Source: Clostridia bacterium
Lineage (GTDB): Bacteria > Bacillota > Clostridia > Christensenellales > Borkfalkiaceae
Length of the DNA: 64,000 nt
NCBI GenBank assembly: GCA_017399035.1
Contig: JAFQEM010000002.1
Location: 1 to 64,000 of the forward strand
Direction: 5' to 3'
Shown: positions 51,720 to 61,453 of the stretch, piece after piece
Layout: every line of letters begins with the position of its first letter
Position numbering within the stretch: position 1 is the stretch's first letter
Position numbers and translations under genes: made by a program
Notes under the pieces: model-generated
The model's input: only the letters and a program-made list of their open reading frames with translations
What the model was told of the DNA's origin: nothing
Databases searched by the model: none

Positions 51720-52247
51720 ATGGAAGAAAAGAAAGAAAAAACGGTTAAGGAAAAAACCGAAAAAGCAAGTTCAAAGAACGTGCTTGTTGAAGAAAACGAA
51801 AACTTAAAAAAAGAGATAGAAACACTTAAAGCGCAAGCAGAAGAATTTAAAGATAAGTGGATGCGAAACGTTGCAGAATTTGACAATTATAAAAAACGTA
51901 ACGCAAAGTTGTGGCAAGACGCTTTTAACGAAGGCGTTGCAAACGTAGTGGTAAAAATTCTTCCCGTTGGCGACAATCTTGACTGGGCTTTGACGCTTGG
52001 TCTTGACGAAAAGACGGCAGAGGGAATAAAGAACGTTAAGCGTAAGTTCTTGGATACTTTGCAAAGTTTAGAGATAGAAGAAATTGACCCACAAGGTCAA
52101 CCTTTCGACCCCAACGTTGCCGAGGCAGTTATGCAAGTTGAAGGTGCAGACGGTGAAGAGAGCGACACCGTAAAGCAAGTTTTTCAAAAGGGTTATAGAA
52201 AGGGCGATAAGATTATAAGGTATGCAAAGGTAAGCGTAATCAAATAA
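51720..52247 (+). CDS. grpE: nucleotide exchange factor GrpE
   Basis: The 175-residue cochaperone releases ADP from DnaK. A charged N-terminal coiled coil (about 1-65) leads into KWMRNVAEFDNYKKRNAK and the C-terminal beta domain with VMQVEGADGEESDTV, VFQKGYRKGDKIIRYAKVSV. Length is typical. It follows hrcA by 14 bases. The 232-base gap to dnaK contains a palindromic repeat element. Confidence 0.95.
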   Translation: MEEKKEKTVKEKTEKASSKNVLVEENENLKKEIETLKAQAEEFKDKWMRNVAEFDNYKKRNAKLWQDAFNEGVANVVVKILPVGDNLDWALTLGLDEKTAEGIKNVKRKFLDTLQSLEIEEIDPQGQPFDPNVAEAVMQVEGADGEESDTVKQVFQKGYRKGDKIIRYAKVSVIK

Positions 52248-52371
52248 TTAAACGGCTAATTTACTGCGCAATACTGCGTTACTGTCTGCGCCGTGGACTT
52301 CAATGACCAAAAAGGTCAATTTCATCCCACAGCTTGACGAGCCTTGTCTTGCTTGTAACTAATCCGTTTAA
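52248..52371. repeat. MITE-like element with terminal inverted repeats
   Basis: This 124-base segment begins directly after the grpE stop. TTAAACGGCTAATTTAC (52248-52264) and GTAACTAATCCGTTTAA (52355-52371) are inverted copies with about three mismatches. The inside is GC-richer with short stems such as TGACC-AAAAA-GGTCA. A second palindrome, AACAAGT-CTA-ACTTGTT, lies just outside (about 52383-52400). It has no coding capacity and looks like a small transposable or REP-like repeat. Confidence 0.5.
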
Positions 52372-52479
52372 TAGGGGTAGTTAAACAAGTCTAACTTGTT
52401 TCTAAACCGTTTAATGGTAAAAAGATTTAACAAAAAAACATAAATAAATTTTGAAAATTAAAGGAGAATATAATATATT

Positions 52480-54273
52480 ATGAAAACAATAGGTATTGAC
52501 TTAGGTACAACAAACTCGTGCGTAGCCGTTATGGAAAACGGTGAACCCGTAGTTATAGCAAATGCAGAAGGTTCAAGAACAACCCCGTCTGTAGTTGGTT
52601 TCCAAAAAGACGGTGAAAGACTTGTTGGTCAAGTAGCAAAACGTCAAGCAGTTTCTAACCCTGATAGAACCGTTCAATCTATCAAAAGACATATGGGTTC
52701 AAACTATAAAGTAGCAATCGACGGCAAAGATTATACCCCTCAAGAAATTTCTGCAATGGTTTTAACTAAACTTAAAAAAGATGCAGAAGCATATCTTGGC
52801 GGAACTGTAACCGACGCAGTTATAACCGTTCCTGCATATTTTTCAGATAGCCAACGTCAAGCAACTAAAGACGCAGGTAAAATTGCAGGGCTCAACGTTC
52901 TTCGTATCATAAACGAACCTACTGCAGCCGCACTTTCTTATGGTCTTGATAAAGAGGGCAAAACCCAAAAGGTAATTATTTACGACCTTGGTGGTGGTAC
53001 GTTTGACGTTTCTATTATGGAAATCGGCGACGGCGTTTTTGAAGTTTTGGCAACGCACGGTAACAATATGCTCGGTGGCGACGACTTTGATAAGAGAATT
53101 ATGGATTATTTAGTTGCTGAATTTAAGCAAAAAGAAGGCATTGATTTATCTAGCGATAAACTTGCAATGCAAAGACTTAAAGAGGCTGCAGAAAAGGCAA
53201 AAATCGAACTTTCAGGTATGAGCAAAACTAACGTAAACTTGCCATTTATTACCGCTGACGCAACCGGTCCTAAACATTTAGACGTAGACGTAACCAAACA
53301 AAAATTTGATGCGCTTACCGCTGACCTAGTTGCAGCAACCGTAGCTCCTATGCAAAATGCAATGAAAGATGCTGGACTTTCTTATTCAGATATTGACAAA
53401 GTTATTTTAGTTGGTGGTTCAACTCGTATACCTGCAGTTATTGAAGAAGTAAGAAAAGTTACTGGCAAAGAACCTTTCAAGGGCATCAACCCTGACGAAT
53501 GTGTTGCAATCGGCGCGGCTATCCAAGGTGGTGTTCTTTCTGGTGAAGTTAAAGACGTTCTTCTTCTTGACGTAACGCCGTTATCACTCGGTATTGAAAC
53601 TCTTGGTGGCGTGTGCACTAAACTTATTGAAAGAAATACCACTATCCCTGTAAAGAAATCACAAGTATTCTCAACTGCTGCAGATAATCAAACGGCTGTT
53701 GATATTCATATCTTACAAGGCGAAAGAGAATTTGCAAAAGATAACAAAACTCTTGGCAACTTCCAACTTTCAGGCATTGCGCCCGCTCCCCGTGGAGTAC
53801 CACAAATTGAAGTTACTTTCGATATCGACGCAAACGGTATCGTAAACGTTTCTGCAAAAGACCTTGGAACTGGCAAATCACAAAACGTAACCATCACTTC
53901 TTCAAGCAACCTTTCTGACGCTGATATTGAAAAGGCTGTAAACGAAGCAAAACAATATGAAGAAGAAGATAAAAAGCGTAAAGAGGCAGTTGACAACCAT
54001 AACAAACTTGACGGACTTATTTTCACGGTTGAAAAAACGGTTAAAGAATCTGGCGATAAACTCACAGACGAAGATAAAGCAAAGGTAGAATCTGCAGTTG
54101 CAAAGGCTAAAGAAGAACTTGCATCTAACGACAACGACAGAATAGTTAAAGCAACCGAAGAACTTTCTAACGAAGTTCAAGGCGTGTTTGCAAAACTTTA
54201 TCAACAGGCAAACCCCAACGGCGACCCTAACGCACAAGGTGGCGCAAACGGTGGCGAAGAGTTCCATCAATAA
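52480..54273 (+). CDS. dnaK: Hsp70 chaperone DnaK
   Basis: The 597-residue chaperone has the actin-like ATPase ([43 protein letters not shown]), the conserved linker [15 protein letters not shown], a substrate-binding domain and a Gly/Asn-rich tail [11 protein letters not shown]. It is shorter than E. coli DnaK, as usual in Gram-positives. GGAGAATATAATATATT precedes the ATG. It shares the CIRCE-controlled transcript of hrcA-grpE, although a repeat element interrupts the space. Confidence 0.96.
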   Translation: MKTIGIDLGTTNSCVAVMENGEPVVIANAEGSRTTPSVVGFQKDGERLVGQVAKRQAVSNPDRTVQSIKRHMGSNYKVAIDGKDYTPQEISAMVLTKLKKDAEAYLGGTVTDAVITVPAYFSDSQRQATKDAGKIAGLNVLRIINEPTAAALSYGLDKEGKTQKVIIYDLGGGTFDVSIMEIGDGVFEVLATHGNNMLGGDDFDKRIMDYLVAEFKQKEGIDLSSDKLAMQRLKEAAEKAKIELSGMSKTNVNLPFITADATGPKHLDVDVTKQKFDALTADLVAATVAPMQNAMKDAGLSYSDIDKVILVGGSTRIPAVIEEVRKVTGKEPFKGINPDECVAIGAAIQGGVLSGEVKDVLLLDVTPLSLGIETLGGVCTKLIERNTTIPVKKSQVFSTAADNQTAVDIHILQGEREFAKDNKTLGNFQLSGIAPAPRGVPQIEVTFDIDANGIVNVSAKDLGTGKSQNVTITSSSNLSDADIEKAVNEAKQYEEEDKKRKEAVDNHNKLDGLIFTVEKTVKESGDKLTDEDKAKVESAVAKAKEELASNDNDRIVKATEELSNEVQGVFAKLYQQANPNGDPNAQGGANGGEEFHQ

Positions 54274-54355
54274 TTTAACTAGTTGTTGTGGCATAAGGCA
54301 AAGCAGTAGAAAGAATATGCTAACCTAAATATTATTAAAACTCAAGAAAAAAATT

Positions 54356-54395
54356 AACACTGAAAGGCAAAAATTTTTGCCTTTCAGTTTGTGTT
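54356..54395 (+). terminator. terminator after dnaK
   Basis: CTGAAAGGCAAAAA and TTTTTGCCTTTCAG form a perfect 14-bp stem extended by AACAC/GTGTT. It should reduce transcription from dnaK into the downstream genes. Confidence 0.75.
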
Positions 54396-54411
54396 AAATT
54401 AAAGGTTATAA

Positions 54412-55059
54412 ATGATGAATAATTTACTATCCATTGCCACTCTATCAGAAAATTTATACAATGTTTTAACCGATAATTTGGGCATATGGTATTTAATAAT
54501 TTTGAACGGTATAGGCGTTATTGCCATTATTTTAAAGATTTTAGAATATCAAGTTCCCAAACGAGAAACAATGTTTATAATAACGCTAGGTGCTAATATT
54601 TGTTGGGTACTTTATTTTGCGTTATATTGTAATTTTGCTAGCACTCTAACTTGTTTTGTAAACGTTATAAAAATGCTCATTTTTATGCAACGTGGAAAAC
54701 ATAAGTGGGCAGATAGCGTTTGGTGGTTAATTTTGTTTTTAGTTTTGCAAACGGGCGTTGCAGTATTCACCGTTCGTGCGTGGTTCGATATTTTCGCTGT
54801 CGTTGCAGGATATTTGGGCATTTTGTCGTATTTTTTTGTCAATCCAAAAATTTACAGAGCGTTGTCGTTTGTGCATATGTCAACTTGGGTAATAAGTGGT
54901 TTAGTAAACATATATCCAATCGCTATTATAAGCGATTCTGTAAGCACAATTTCTTGCGGTGTTGCTATTTGGCGCTATGATATTCGCAAAAACGGCTTGG
55001 AAAAAAATGCTAAAAATGAAGACAAAATTGACGCCGTTATTGAAAATGAGGGCAACTGA
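54412..55059 (+). CDS. YgjV-family inner membrane protein, copy 1
   Basis: The 215-residue protein has about six to seven hydrophobic helices and the family pattern of YgjV/Imp proteins: ILNGIGVIAIILKI, FMQRGKHKWADSVWWLILFLV and IYPIAIISDSVSTISCGVAI. The helices resemble SWEET/PQ-loop-like bundles; function is unknown. It ends in a charged cytoplasmic tail. The next gene, two bases later, is a paralogue of similar size, so they arose by tandem duplication. Both sit between dnaK and dnaJ, which is an unusual location. Confidence 0.78.
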   Translation: MMNNLLSIATLSENLYNVLTDNLGIWYLIILNGIGVIAIILKILEYQVPKRETMFIITLGANICWVLYFALYCNFASTLTCFVNVIKMLIFMQRGKHKWADSVWWLILFLVLQTGVAVFTVRAWFDIFAVVAGYLGILSYFFVNPKIYRALSFVHMSTWVISGLVNIYPIAIISDSVSTISCGVAIWRYDIRKNGLEKNAKNEDKIDAVIENEGN

Positions 55060-55061
55060 TT

Positions 55062-55682
55062 ATGCAAAATAATTTATTATTTTCACTTGCTACGCTCGGC
55101 GTAAATATTAAAGACGGTCTAAACGATACTCTTGGGGCAGTTTGGTATACAATTTTAGTTAATTTTATAGGTGTTCTTGCAATAGTTGTAAAAATTGCTG
55201 AAACACAAAATAAAAAGAGAAAAGCAATAGTTACATTTGCAATAGTTAATTATTTTTTGTGGATTACGTATTTTATTCTTAACGGTGATTTTACAAGCGC
55301 AACGGTAAACACCATAAGTTGCGTTCAATTACTCGTATTTTTGCAACGTGGAAATCATAAATGGGCAGACAGTAAATTTTGGCTTATCTTGTTTTTGTGT
55401 GTGCAAATAGGGGCAAGTTTTTTCACTTGGAAAAGTCCTTTCTCTCTGTTCTCTATCGGCGCAGGATTGTTAAGTACCGTGGCATATTACGTTGTAGACG
55501 TAAAACTTTACCGTTATTTTTTCTTGGCACTAATATTATTATGGATAGGTAACGGAATAGTTTATTTTTATCCTATTGCGCTTATACACGACGTTTTTGC
55601 TGCAATATCAATAATTATTGCAATAGTAAGATTTAATATCTTAAAAAAAGACCAACCACGTCAAAGAAATATCGACGTTTAA
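55062..55682 (+). CDS. YgjV-family inner membrane protein, copy 2
   Basis: The 206-residue paralogue of the preceding protein shares VNFIGVLAIVVKIAE, FLQRGNHKWADSKFWLILFL and FYPIALIHDVFAAIS at matching positions. The two may form a heterodimeric membrane complex, as is common for tandem small transporters, but this is inference. The stop is 43 bases before dnaJ. No separate promoter is obvious. Confidence 0.78.
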   Translation: MQNNLLFSLATLGVNIKDGLNDTLGAVWYTILVNFIGVLAIVVKIAETQNKKRKAIVTFAIVNYFLWITYFILNGDFTSATVNTISCVQLLVFLQRGNHKWADSKFWLILFLCVQIGASFFTWKSPFSLFSIGAGLLSTVAYYVVDVKLYRYFFLALILLWIGNGIVYFYPIALIHDVFAAISIIIAIVRFNILKKDQPRQRNIDV

Positions 55683-55725
55683 AGACGGTGTTAAAGACCG
55701 TTAATATATTTAATAGGTTATTATT

Positions 55726-56859
55726 ATGGCTAAAGATTATTACAAAATTTTAGGGGTGGATAAAAATGCAACCCCAGACGAAATTAAAAAGGCTTATAGA
55801 ACGCAGGTTAAAAAATGCCACCCTGACTTACACCCAGGCGACGAGGCTGCTGCAGAAAAATTCAAAGAACTAAACGAGGCTCACGAAGTTTTATCTGACG
55901 ATAAAAAAAGAAAAAATTACGACACTTACGGCGACCCCAACGGCGGTATGGGCGGTTTTGGCGGTGGCGCAAGTGGTTTCGGTGGATTTGGCGGTTTTGA
56001 AGATATTTTTGGTGATATCTTCGGTGGATTTGGCGGTTCACGCTCACGCGCACAAACTAAAACCAAAGGCGAAGATATTATTATTGAATTGTCATTAAGT
56101 TTTCTTGATGCGGCAAAAGGTTGCAGAAGAGAAGTATCTTATAACCGTAACGAAACTTGTAATTCTTGCAGAGGAACAGGCGCAAAAGGTGGAACGGCGT
56201 ATAAAACTTGCGAAAAGTGTGGTGGAACAGGTCAAATTCAATACACTTCTAGCAACGGCTTTTTCCGTTCGGTAAACGTTCGCCCTTGCGACGAGTGTCG
56301 TGGAACGGGTAAAAAGATTATAGATAACTGCCCAGACTGTAAGGGTAAAGGTTATAATAAATCGGTAACCAAAATTACACTAGATATTCCAGCCGGCGCA
56401 GACACGGGAAGTTACATAAGAAAAGCAGGCTTTGGCGAGGCGAGCAAAAACGGTGGTCCGTCAGGCGACCTTATAGTAGAAATGAAGGTTGAGCCTAGCA
56501 AGATATTTAAGCGCAAAAACTTTGACCTTTACGTTGAAGTTCCTATAAGTTTCAAAACGGCTGCGCTTGGCGGAAAGGTTAAAGTTCCGCTCATTGACGA
56601 CACTATAGATTACACAATTCCTGAAGGTACTCAAAGCGGAAAGATATTCTTCGTTAGAGGAAAGGGTATAAAATCTAGCCGTGGAACAGGCGACCTTTAT
56701 ATAGTAATCACCGTCGAAGTTCCTAACAAACTTACTAGAGAACAAAGAAAACTTTTAGAAAAATTTGACGCAGAAACAGACGTTAAACAATGCGCGCAAA
56801 TGCGTCAATATAAAGATAACGTAGAAATGATGTACGGCAAAAATCCGTATGGTAAATAA
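55726..56859 (+). CDS. dnaJ: Hsp40 cochaperone DnaJ
   Basis: The 377-residue cochaperone stimulates the DnaK ATPase. The J domain at residues 1-70 has [20 protein letters not shown] and the HPD motif. A Gly/Phe-rich linker ([15 protein letters not shown]) follows, then four CxxCxGxG zinc repeats ([32 protein letters not shown]) and the C-terminal peptide-binding domain. It follows the two YgjV genes rather than dnaK directly. Confidence 0.95.
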   Translation: MAKDYYKILGVDKNATPDEIKKAYRTQVKKCHPDLHPGDEAAAEKFKELNEAHEVLSDDKKRKNYDTYGDPNGGMGGFGGGASGFGGFGGFEDIFGDIFGGFGGSRSRAQTKTKGEDIIIELSLSFLDAAKGCRREVSYNRNETCNSCRGTGAKGGTAYKTCEKCGGTGQIQYTSSNGFFRSVNVRPCDECRGTGKKIIDNCPDCKGKGYNKSVTKITLDIPAGADTGSYIRKAGFGEASKNGGPSGDLIVEMKVEPSKIFKRKNFDLYVEVPISFKTAALGGKVKVPLIDDTIDYTIPEGTQSGKIFFVRGKGIKSSRGTGDLYIVITVEVPNKLTREQRKLLEKFDAETDVKQCAQMRQYKDNVEMMYGKNPYGK

Positions 56860-56862
56860 TTT

Positions 56863-57801
56863 ATGGCAAACTTTATAGAATTAACCGTATCAACAACTCA
56901 CGTAGGTGGCGAACTAGTTAGCGACGTTCTTTGGGGCTATACCGATTCAGGTGTAGTTATAAACGATATAGAAGACGTAATTGCCCTTGCAAGAGACGGG
57001 CGTGCGTGGGATTATGCTGACGAAAGCATTTTTAAGGCAGATAAAACCGTTTTAGTCAAGGCGTATTTTCCTATAGAAACTGCAAACAAAAGCATAGGCT
57101 TGGTTGAACGCGACCTTGCAAAAATGAAAAGTGAAAGCCCGCTCGATTTAGGCACGCTTGAAACCGTTAAGCGAGAGATTGACGGCGACCTTTGGCGCGA
57201 GCAGTGGAAAGAACATTTTAAGCCTATACATATAGGCAAAATAGTGATAGTTCCCGAGTGGATAAAATATCAACCTAAACGAGAAGAAATTGCAATTTTG
57301 CTAGATTCAAATATGGCGTTCGGCACGGGCGAACACGAAACAACGTCAATGTGCGTTGAGTTTTTAGGTAAATTTGTTAAGAGTGCAGACACCGTTTTAG
57401 ACGTTGGTTGCGGTAGCGGAATTTTAGGCATTTGCGCAAGTAAACTAGGCGCGAAAGAAGTTATTATGACTGATATTGACGAATGCGCTATTACGGCAAC
57501 CGAACATAATATGCAACTTAACGGCGTTAAAAACGGCAAGGTGTTGCTCAAAAATTTGCTTGACGATAACACGGTTAAAGGTAACGTTATAGTTTGCAAT
57601 ATTATGGCAGAAGTTTTAATTGCTTTTGCGCCGTATATAAGTGAAAATTTGCTAGATGACGGAATAATAATATTGAGTGGAATTTTAACTGATAGATTAT
57701 CCGCTGTAAAAACCGCTTACGAAAATTCAGGCTTTAGTTTCGTTGAACAAAAAATCAAAGGCGAATGGTCGGCTTTAGTTATGCGCCGTGGTGATAAATA
57801 A
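56863..57801 (+). CDS. prmA: ribosomal protein L11 methyltransferase PrmA
   Basis: The 312-residue SAM-dependent enzyme methylates ribosomal protein L11. The N-terminal substrate-recognition part is followed by MAFGTGEHETTSMC and the SAM loop VLDVGCGSGILGI near residue 185, then NIMAEVL in the NPPF-like position. It starts three bases after dnaJ and its stop overlaps the mtaB start by one base, the usual neighbourhood in Firmicutes. The 16S rRNA methyltransferase gene rsmE, often between prmA and mtaB, is absent. Confidence 0.92.
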   Translation: MANFIELTVSTTHVGGELVSDVLWGYTDSGVVINDIEDVIALARDGRAWDYADESIFKADKTVLVKAYFPIETANKSIGLVERDLAKMKSESPLDLGTLETVKREIDGDLWREQWKEHFKPIHIGKIVIVPEWIKYQPKREEIAILLDSNMAFGTGEHETTSMCVEFLGKFVKSADTVLDVGCGSGILGICASKLGAKEVIMTDIDECAITATEHNMQLNGVKNGKVLLKNLLDDNTVKGNVIVCNIMAEVLIAFAPYISENLLDDGIIILSGILTDRLSAVKTAYENSGFSFVEQKIKGEWSALVMRRGDK

Positions 57802-59036
57802 TGAAAGCGGTTGTTTTTACTCTCGGTTGCAAGGTCAACGAGTGCGAAAGTGATTCTTTGATTGCAGGTCTTATAGAGCGTGGGTATGAAGTTAGTGATA
57901 AGTTAGTTCCTGCCGACCTTTACATAGTAAATACTTGCGCTGTTACAGCCGAGGCTGAAAAGAAGTCTAGGCAAACGGCGTCAAGAATAAAAAAGTTAAA
58001 CGACAAAGCAAAGATAATTTTTACAGGTTGCGCCGTAGAGAAAAATTTTAAGCCGTTTGCAGAAAAGTCTAACGAATATCTAGTTACGGGAACTTTTAAC
58101 AAAAATAAAATTCTTGATATGATTGATAGCGTTGGTGTGCAAATTAGTCCACCGTGTGCGGAATTTGAAGAACTTTCTTTTGTTAAAACGTTAAGAACAC
58201 GCGCATATATAAAGGTTCAAGACGGCTGTAATAATTTTTGTTCTTATTGCATAATACCTTACTTGCGTGGTCGTAGCCGTTCAAGAAATCCCCAAAAGAT
58301 TATTGAAGAAATAAACGCAATCAATCCTAAAGAGGCTGTAATAAACGGCATAAACCTTTCGGCTTACGATTATAACGGAAAAACCCTTGCAGACCTTATG
58401 GAAAGTTTAAGCGAAATAAATTGCCGTATAAGATTAGGCTCTCTAGAAGTTAGGGTAATAGACGATAGGCTGTTGACCGCGCTAAAAAATCTCAAAAATT
58501 TTGCGCCACATTTTCATCTTTCATTGCAGTCGGGCGCAGATGCAGTCCTAAAAAAGATGAATAGGCACTACACCACAACGGAATATTTGCAAAAGGTAGA
58601 GTTGATAAGAAAATATTTCCCAACCGCAGGAATAACAACGGATATCATAGTTGGTTTTCCAACCGAAACGGAAGAAGATTTTATTGAAACGCTTAACTTT
58701 GTTGATAAGGTAAAATTTTCAAATATACACCCCTTTACGTTTAGCCCAAGAAGTGGCACGGTTGCATTTAAAATGAAAGATTTATCGGGCGATATCAAAC
58801 ACGACAGGCTTTGCCGAATGATGGAAAAAAAGGCGCATTGTAAGTCAAGTTTTATCGCAGGGCATATAGGCAAAACTTTAGACTTTTTGCCCGAAGAAAA
58901 TAAAGAGGGATTTACCGAAGGTTATTCGGAAAATTATATAAGACTTTACGTTGAAGGAAAGATAGATTGTAAAAACATAATAAAAGTTAGGGTAATTGAG
59001 CCTTTCAAAGAGGGGGCAAAAGCCCAAATTATATAG
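57801..59036 (+). CDS. mtaB: tRNA t6A methylthiotransferase MtaB
   Basis: The 411-residue radical-SAM enzyme adds a methylthio group to t6A37 of tRNAs reading ANN codons. The N-terminal methylthiotransferase domain carries Cys in TLGCKVNECESD, NTCAVTAEA and FTGCAV. The radical-SAM cluster motif CNNFCSYC has its Cys at 143, 147 and 150. A TRAM-like C-terminus follows. It is in the dnaJ-prmA operon and is followed 11 bases later by hinT. Confidence 0.93.
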   Translation: MKAVVFTLGCKVNECESDSLIAGLIERGYEVSDKLVPADLYIVNTCAVTAEAEKKSRQTASRIKKLNDKAKIIFTGCAVEKNFKPFAEKSNEYLVTGTFNKNKILDMIDSVGVQISPPCAEFEELSFVKTLRTRAYIKVQDGCNNFCSYCIIPYLRGRSRSRNPQKIIEEINAINPKEAVINGINLSAYDYNGKTLADLMESLSEINCRIRLGSLEVRVIDDRLLTALKNLKNFAPHFHLSLQSGADAVLKKMNRHYTTTEYLQKVELIRKYFPTAGITTDIIVGFPTETEEDFIETLNFVDKVKFSNIHPFTFSPRSGTVAFKMKDLSGDIKHDRLCRMMEKKAHCKSSFIAGHIGKTLDFLPEENKEGFTEGYSENYIRLYVEGKIDCKNIIKVRVIEPFKEGAKAQII

Positions 59037-59047
59037 GAGAAATAAAT

Positions 59048-59389
59048 ATGGAAAACTGTTTGTTTTGTAAAATTATCGCAGGGGAAATTCCCGCAACTAA
59101 AATGTATGAAGACCAAAATATGTTGATTTTTAAAGACATTGACCCAAAGGCAAAAAATCACTTTTTGTGCGTGCCAAAAAGTCACTTTAAACTTTTAGCC
59201 GATATGACCGAAGAGCAAGCGGAAATGCTTAAAGCGTGCTTTAAGAAAATACCCGAACTTAAAAAAGAGTTAGGGTTAGAGAACGGTTATCGTTTGGTTA
59301 TAAATCAAGGCGACGACGCAGGTCAAACGGTGTTCCACTTGCATATTCACATTTTATCAGGTCAAAAAATGGGTTGGACACCCGCTTAA
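59048..59389 (+). CDS. HIT-family nucleotide hydrolase (HinT-like)
   Basis: The 113-residue protein has the histidine triad HLHIHIL near residue 100, and CLFCKIIAGEIPATKMYED at the N-terminus, whose two Cys with downstream His may bind zinc. HinT hydrolyses adenosine phosphoramidates such as aminoacyl-AMP. GGAGAAATAA precedes the ATG. It is the last gene of the dnaJ operon. Confidence 0.92.
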   Translation: MENCLFCKIIAGEIPATKMYEDQNMLIFKDIDPKAKNHFLCVPKSHFKLLADMTEEQAEMLKACFKKIPELKKELGLENGYRLVINQGDDAGQTVFHLHIHILSGQKMGWTPA

Positions 59390-59425
59390 GTTAAATTTTT
59401 TTGAAAATAAATGTTTTATACTTAA

Positions 59426-59464
59426 AAAACTTCCCGACAAAGTTTGTCGGGAAGTTTTGTTTTA
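59426..59464. terminator. bidirectional terminator between hinT and CDF transporter
   Basis: AAAACTTCCCGACAAA and TTTGTCGGGAAGTTTT form a 16-bp perfect stem. T-rich sequence on the right and A-rich sequence on the left allow action for both convergent genes. Confidence 0.88.
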
Positions 59465-60637
59465 ATTATAATTTTTATCAAATTCTATAACGGCGTAATA
59501 TTTTTTGTCATAAGTTGCAAGTTTTTTGTTTACCAAATCGGTAACATCACTTTCTTTAACCTTTGAATTATACGGTATAACTACGTCAAAAATAACGTTT
59601 GTGTGAGAGTTGCCTATTACCACTCTGAAATCGTGCATTGAAAGGTCGGGGCAAAAATCACGTAACAGTTTATTTAATTCTTCTTTTAACACTAGCGTTT
59701 CAGTATCAGTTAAACACACGGGGTCAAGGTGGCAAACCAACAAAACTTTTAGGTTGTTATAAAAATCTCGTTCAATATTGTCAGCCAAATCGTGAGAAAG
59801 CATAACGTCAACCGCACTATCAACTTCAATATGTACGCTTGCAAAAGTTTTAGTCGGTCCGTAACTGTGAATAATTAAGTCGTGTATATCCAAAACCCCG
59901 TCGTAACTTTTAATAGTATCTTTAATTTTGTCAATAAATTCTTTATCGGGCGTAGTTCCAACTAAAGGGTCAATGGTTTCTTTAATAAGTTTTATTGCTG
60001 AAATTATAACTAATAGCGAAACTGCAATGCCCAAATAACCGTCAAGCGACAAGTTTGTTGTTATTCCCACTATGGCGCAAGCAAGAATAACTAGCGTAGA
60101 AATAACGTCGTTTCTACTATCCGTGCTCATTGCGTAAAGCGCGTCGGAATTTATAGATTTTCCTAAACCGTGAAATATTATTGCAAGGCAAAATTTAATT
60201 AAAATAGCCACACCCAAAATAATACAAGTTGTCAAAGAAAAATTTGTTGGGCTTGCAGAAATTATTTTATCTATTGCCGAACGCCCCGTCTCTATACCTA
60301 TGAAAAGAATAACGCACGCAACTATAAGAGAGGTTATATATTCAATACGTTCGTGCCCAAAAGGGTGCTCTTTATCGGCAGGTCTACCTGCAAGTTTAAA
60401 ACCTACTAGCGTTACTATAGACGTTATAAAATCTGAAAGGTTGTTTATAGCGTCTGCAATAACCGCAATACTGCCAGATAAAATACCTGCAAGCAGTTTA
60501 ATTGCAAATAAAAACACGTTTGCAACTATACCCAAAACACCTGCGCTTATTCCGTAAGCAATTCTTACTGCGGGATTTTCTACGTCTTGATAATTTTTAA
60601 TAAATAGTTTCTTAAATAATTTCGTCATAAAAAACAT
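59462..60637 (-). CDS. cation diffusion facilitator metal exporter
   Basis: The 391-residue protein has six membrane helices (about residues 30-215) and a C-terminal cytoplasmic metal-binding domain with a further extension. Helix 2 carries IADAINNLSDF. In helix 5 the motif is STDSRNDV, that is DxxxD instead of the HxxxD of zinc exporters, a pattern typical of manganese-type CDF proteins, so Mn2+ export is the better guess. HPFGHERIEY is the conserved loop. An in-frame ATG at 60628 is an alternative start; neither has a strong ribosome site. Confidence 0.87.
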   Translation of the reverse strand: MFFMTKLFKKLFIKNYQDVENPAVRIAYGISAGVLGIVANVFLFAIKLLAGILSGSIAVIADAINNLSDFITSIVTLVGFKLAGRPADKEHPFGHERIEYITSLIVACVILFIGIETGRSAIDKIISASPTNFSLTTCIILGVAILIKFCLAIIFHGLGKSINSDALYAMSTDSRNDVISTLVILACAIVGITTNLSLDGYLGIAVSLLVIISAIKLIKETIDPLVGTTPDKEFIDKIKDTIKSYDGVLDIHDLIIHSYGPTKTFASVHIEVDSAVDVMLSHDLADNIERDFYNNLKVLLVCHLDPVCLTDTETLVLKEELNKLLRDFCPDLSMHDFRVVIGNSHTNVIFDVVIPYNSKVKESDVTDLVNKKLATYDKKYYAVIEFDKNYN

Positions 60638-60685
60638 TTTATCACAAATACATTTAAATATAAAGTAAAAGTAACAAAGTTTTTA

Positions 60686-61372
60686 TTATTTTCTTCTTTG
60701 AACGGCTTTGAGTTTTGCATAAATTATTCCTGTTATAAAAAACATAAAGCCTATGCCGATTATCCAGTAAAATGCACCCATAAGCGGAAGTTCTTTTGAA
60801 AACCCAAAAATTCCAAGTTGAGAATAAAAGTTGAAAAAGGGGTAAGGATAAAAAACGCCCCTGCCAAAATCCACTTTTAAAATGCTCATAATTGATACTA
60901 TCGTTATCCAAATGGTTGGGGGAACAACTGCGCAAAATCTTTGTTTTTTAGTTAAATAAACGGGGTAGTCGTCTACAAAAAAGTCAACTATTGCTAGCAC
61001 TGGCGCAAATAGATGTGTCATAAAACTAGACAAACTCCAAACGTGATAACTTGCATCTGCAAAAGGTGCAAGAAAACAAAAGAAAACCAAAGCGGTTATG
61101 GTGATAGATGCGGTAAAAGCAAACTTAAAAAAATAAAGTTTATCTTTAAATCGTCTTGCTCTTGGAAAAAAGAAAGTTACTATTAAAATAGTTAAAAAAG
61201 TTAATCCTATCCAAATGTTAGATTGCGCAGTAAAATAAAACAACCTAGTATACCACGGAAAATATCCCTCTTGCGTTGCCGTTAAAAAACTGAGAAGAAC
61301 CCCACCAAGTGAAAATATTACCGTCAAGCATTTTAACATAAATGAAATTGCGTTTCTATAAGTTTTTTGCAT
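60686..61372 (-). CDS. Pr6Pr/FAR-17a-like six-helix membrane protein
   Basis: The 228-residue protein has six hydrophobic segments and the family motif FYFTAQSNIWIG near residue 46, with LSSFMTHLFAPVLAIVDFF near 120 and YPYPFFNF. It matches the Pr6Pr membrane protein family related to FAR-17a/AIG1, some eukaryotic members of which are lipid hydrolases (FAHFA hydrolases); the bacterial function is unknown. It lies 48 bases upstream of the CDF gene on the same strand and could be co-transcribed. Confidence 0.72.
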   Translation of the reverse strand: MQKTYRNAISFMLKCLTVIFSLGGVLLSFLTATQEGYFPWYTRLFYFTAQSNIWIGLTFLTILIVTFFFPRARRFKDKLYFFKFAFTASITITALVFFCFLAPFADASYHVWSLSSFMTHLFAPVLAIVDFFVDDYPVYLTKKQRFCAVVPPTIWITIVSIMSILKVDFGRGVFYPYPFFNFYSQLGIFGFSKELPLMGAFYWIIGIGFMFFITGIIYAKLKAVQRRK

Positions 61373-61408
61373 AAAACCATTATGCGCAATTTAAAATAAA
61401 AATAAACT

Positions 61409-61440
61409 TTAAAAAAATAATGCCCTGCAATTTGCAGGGC
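61409..61440 (-). terminator. terminator after rubrerythrin
   Basis: GCCCTGCAA and TTGCAGGGC form a perfect 9-bp stem; on the minus strand ATTATTTTTTT follows. Confidence 0.82.
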
Positions 61441-61453
61441 AAATTTTTTAATA

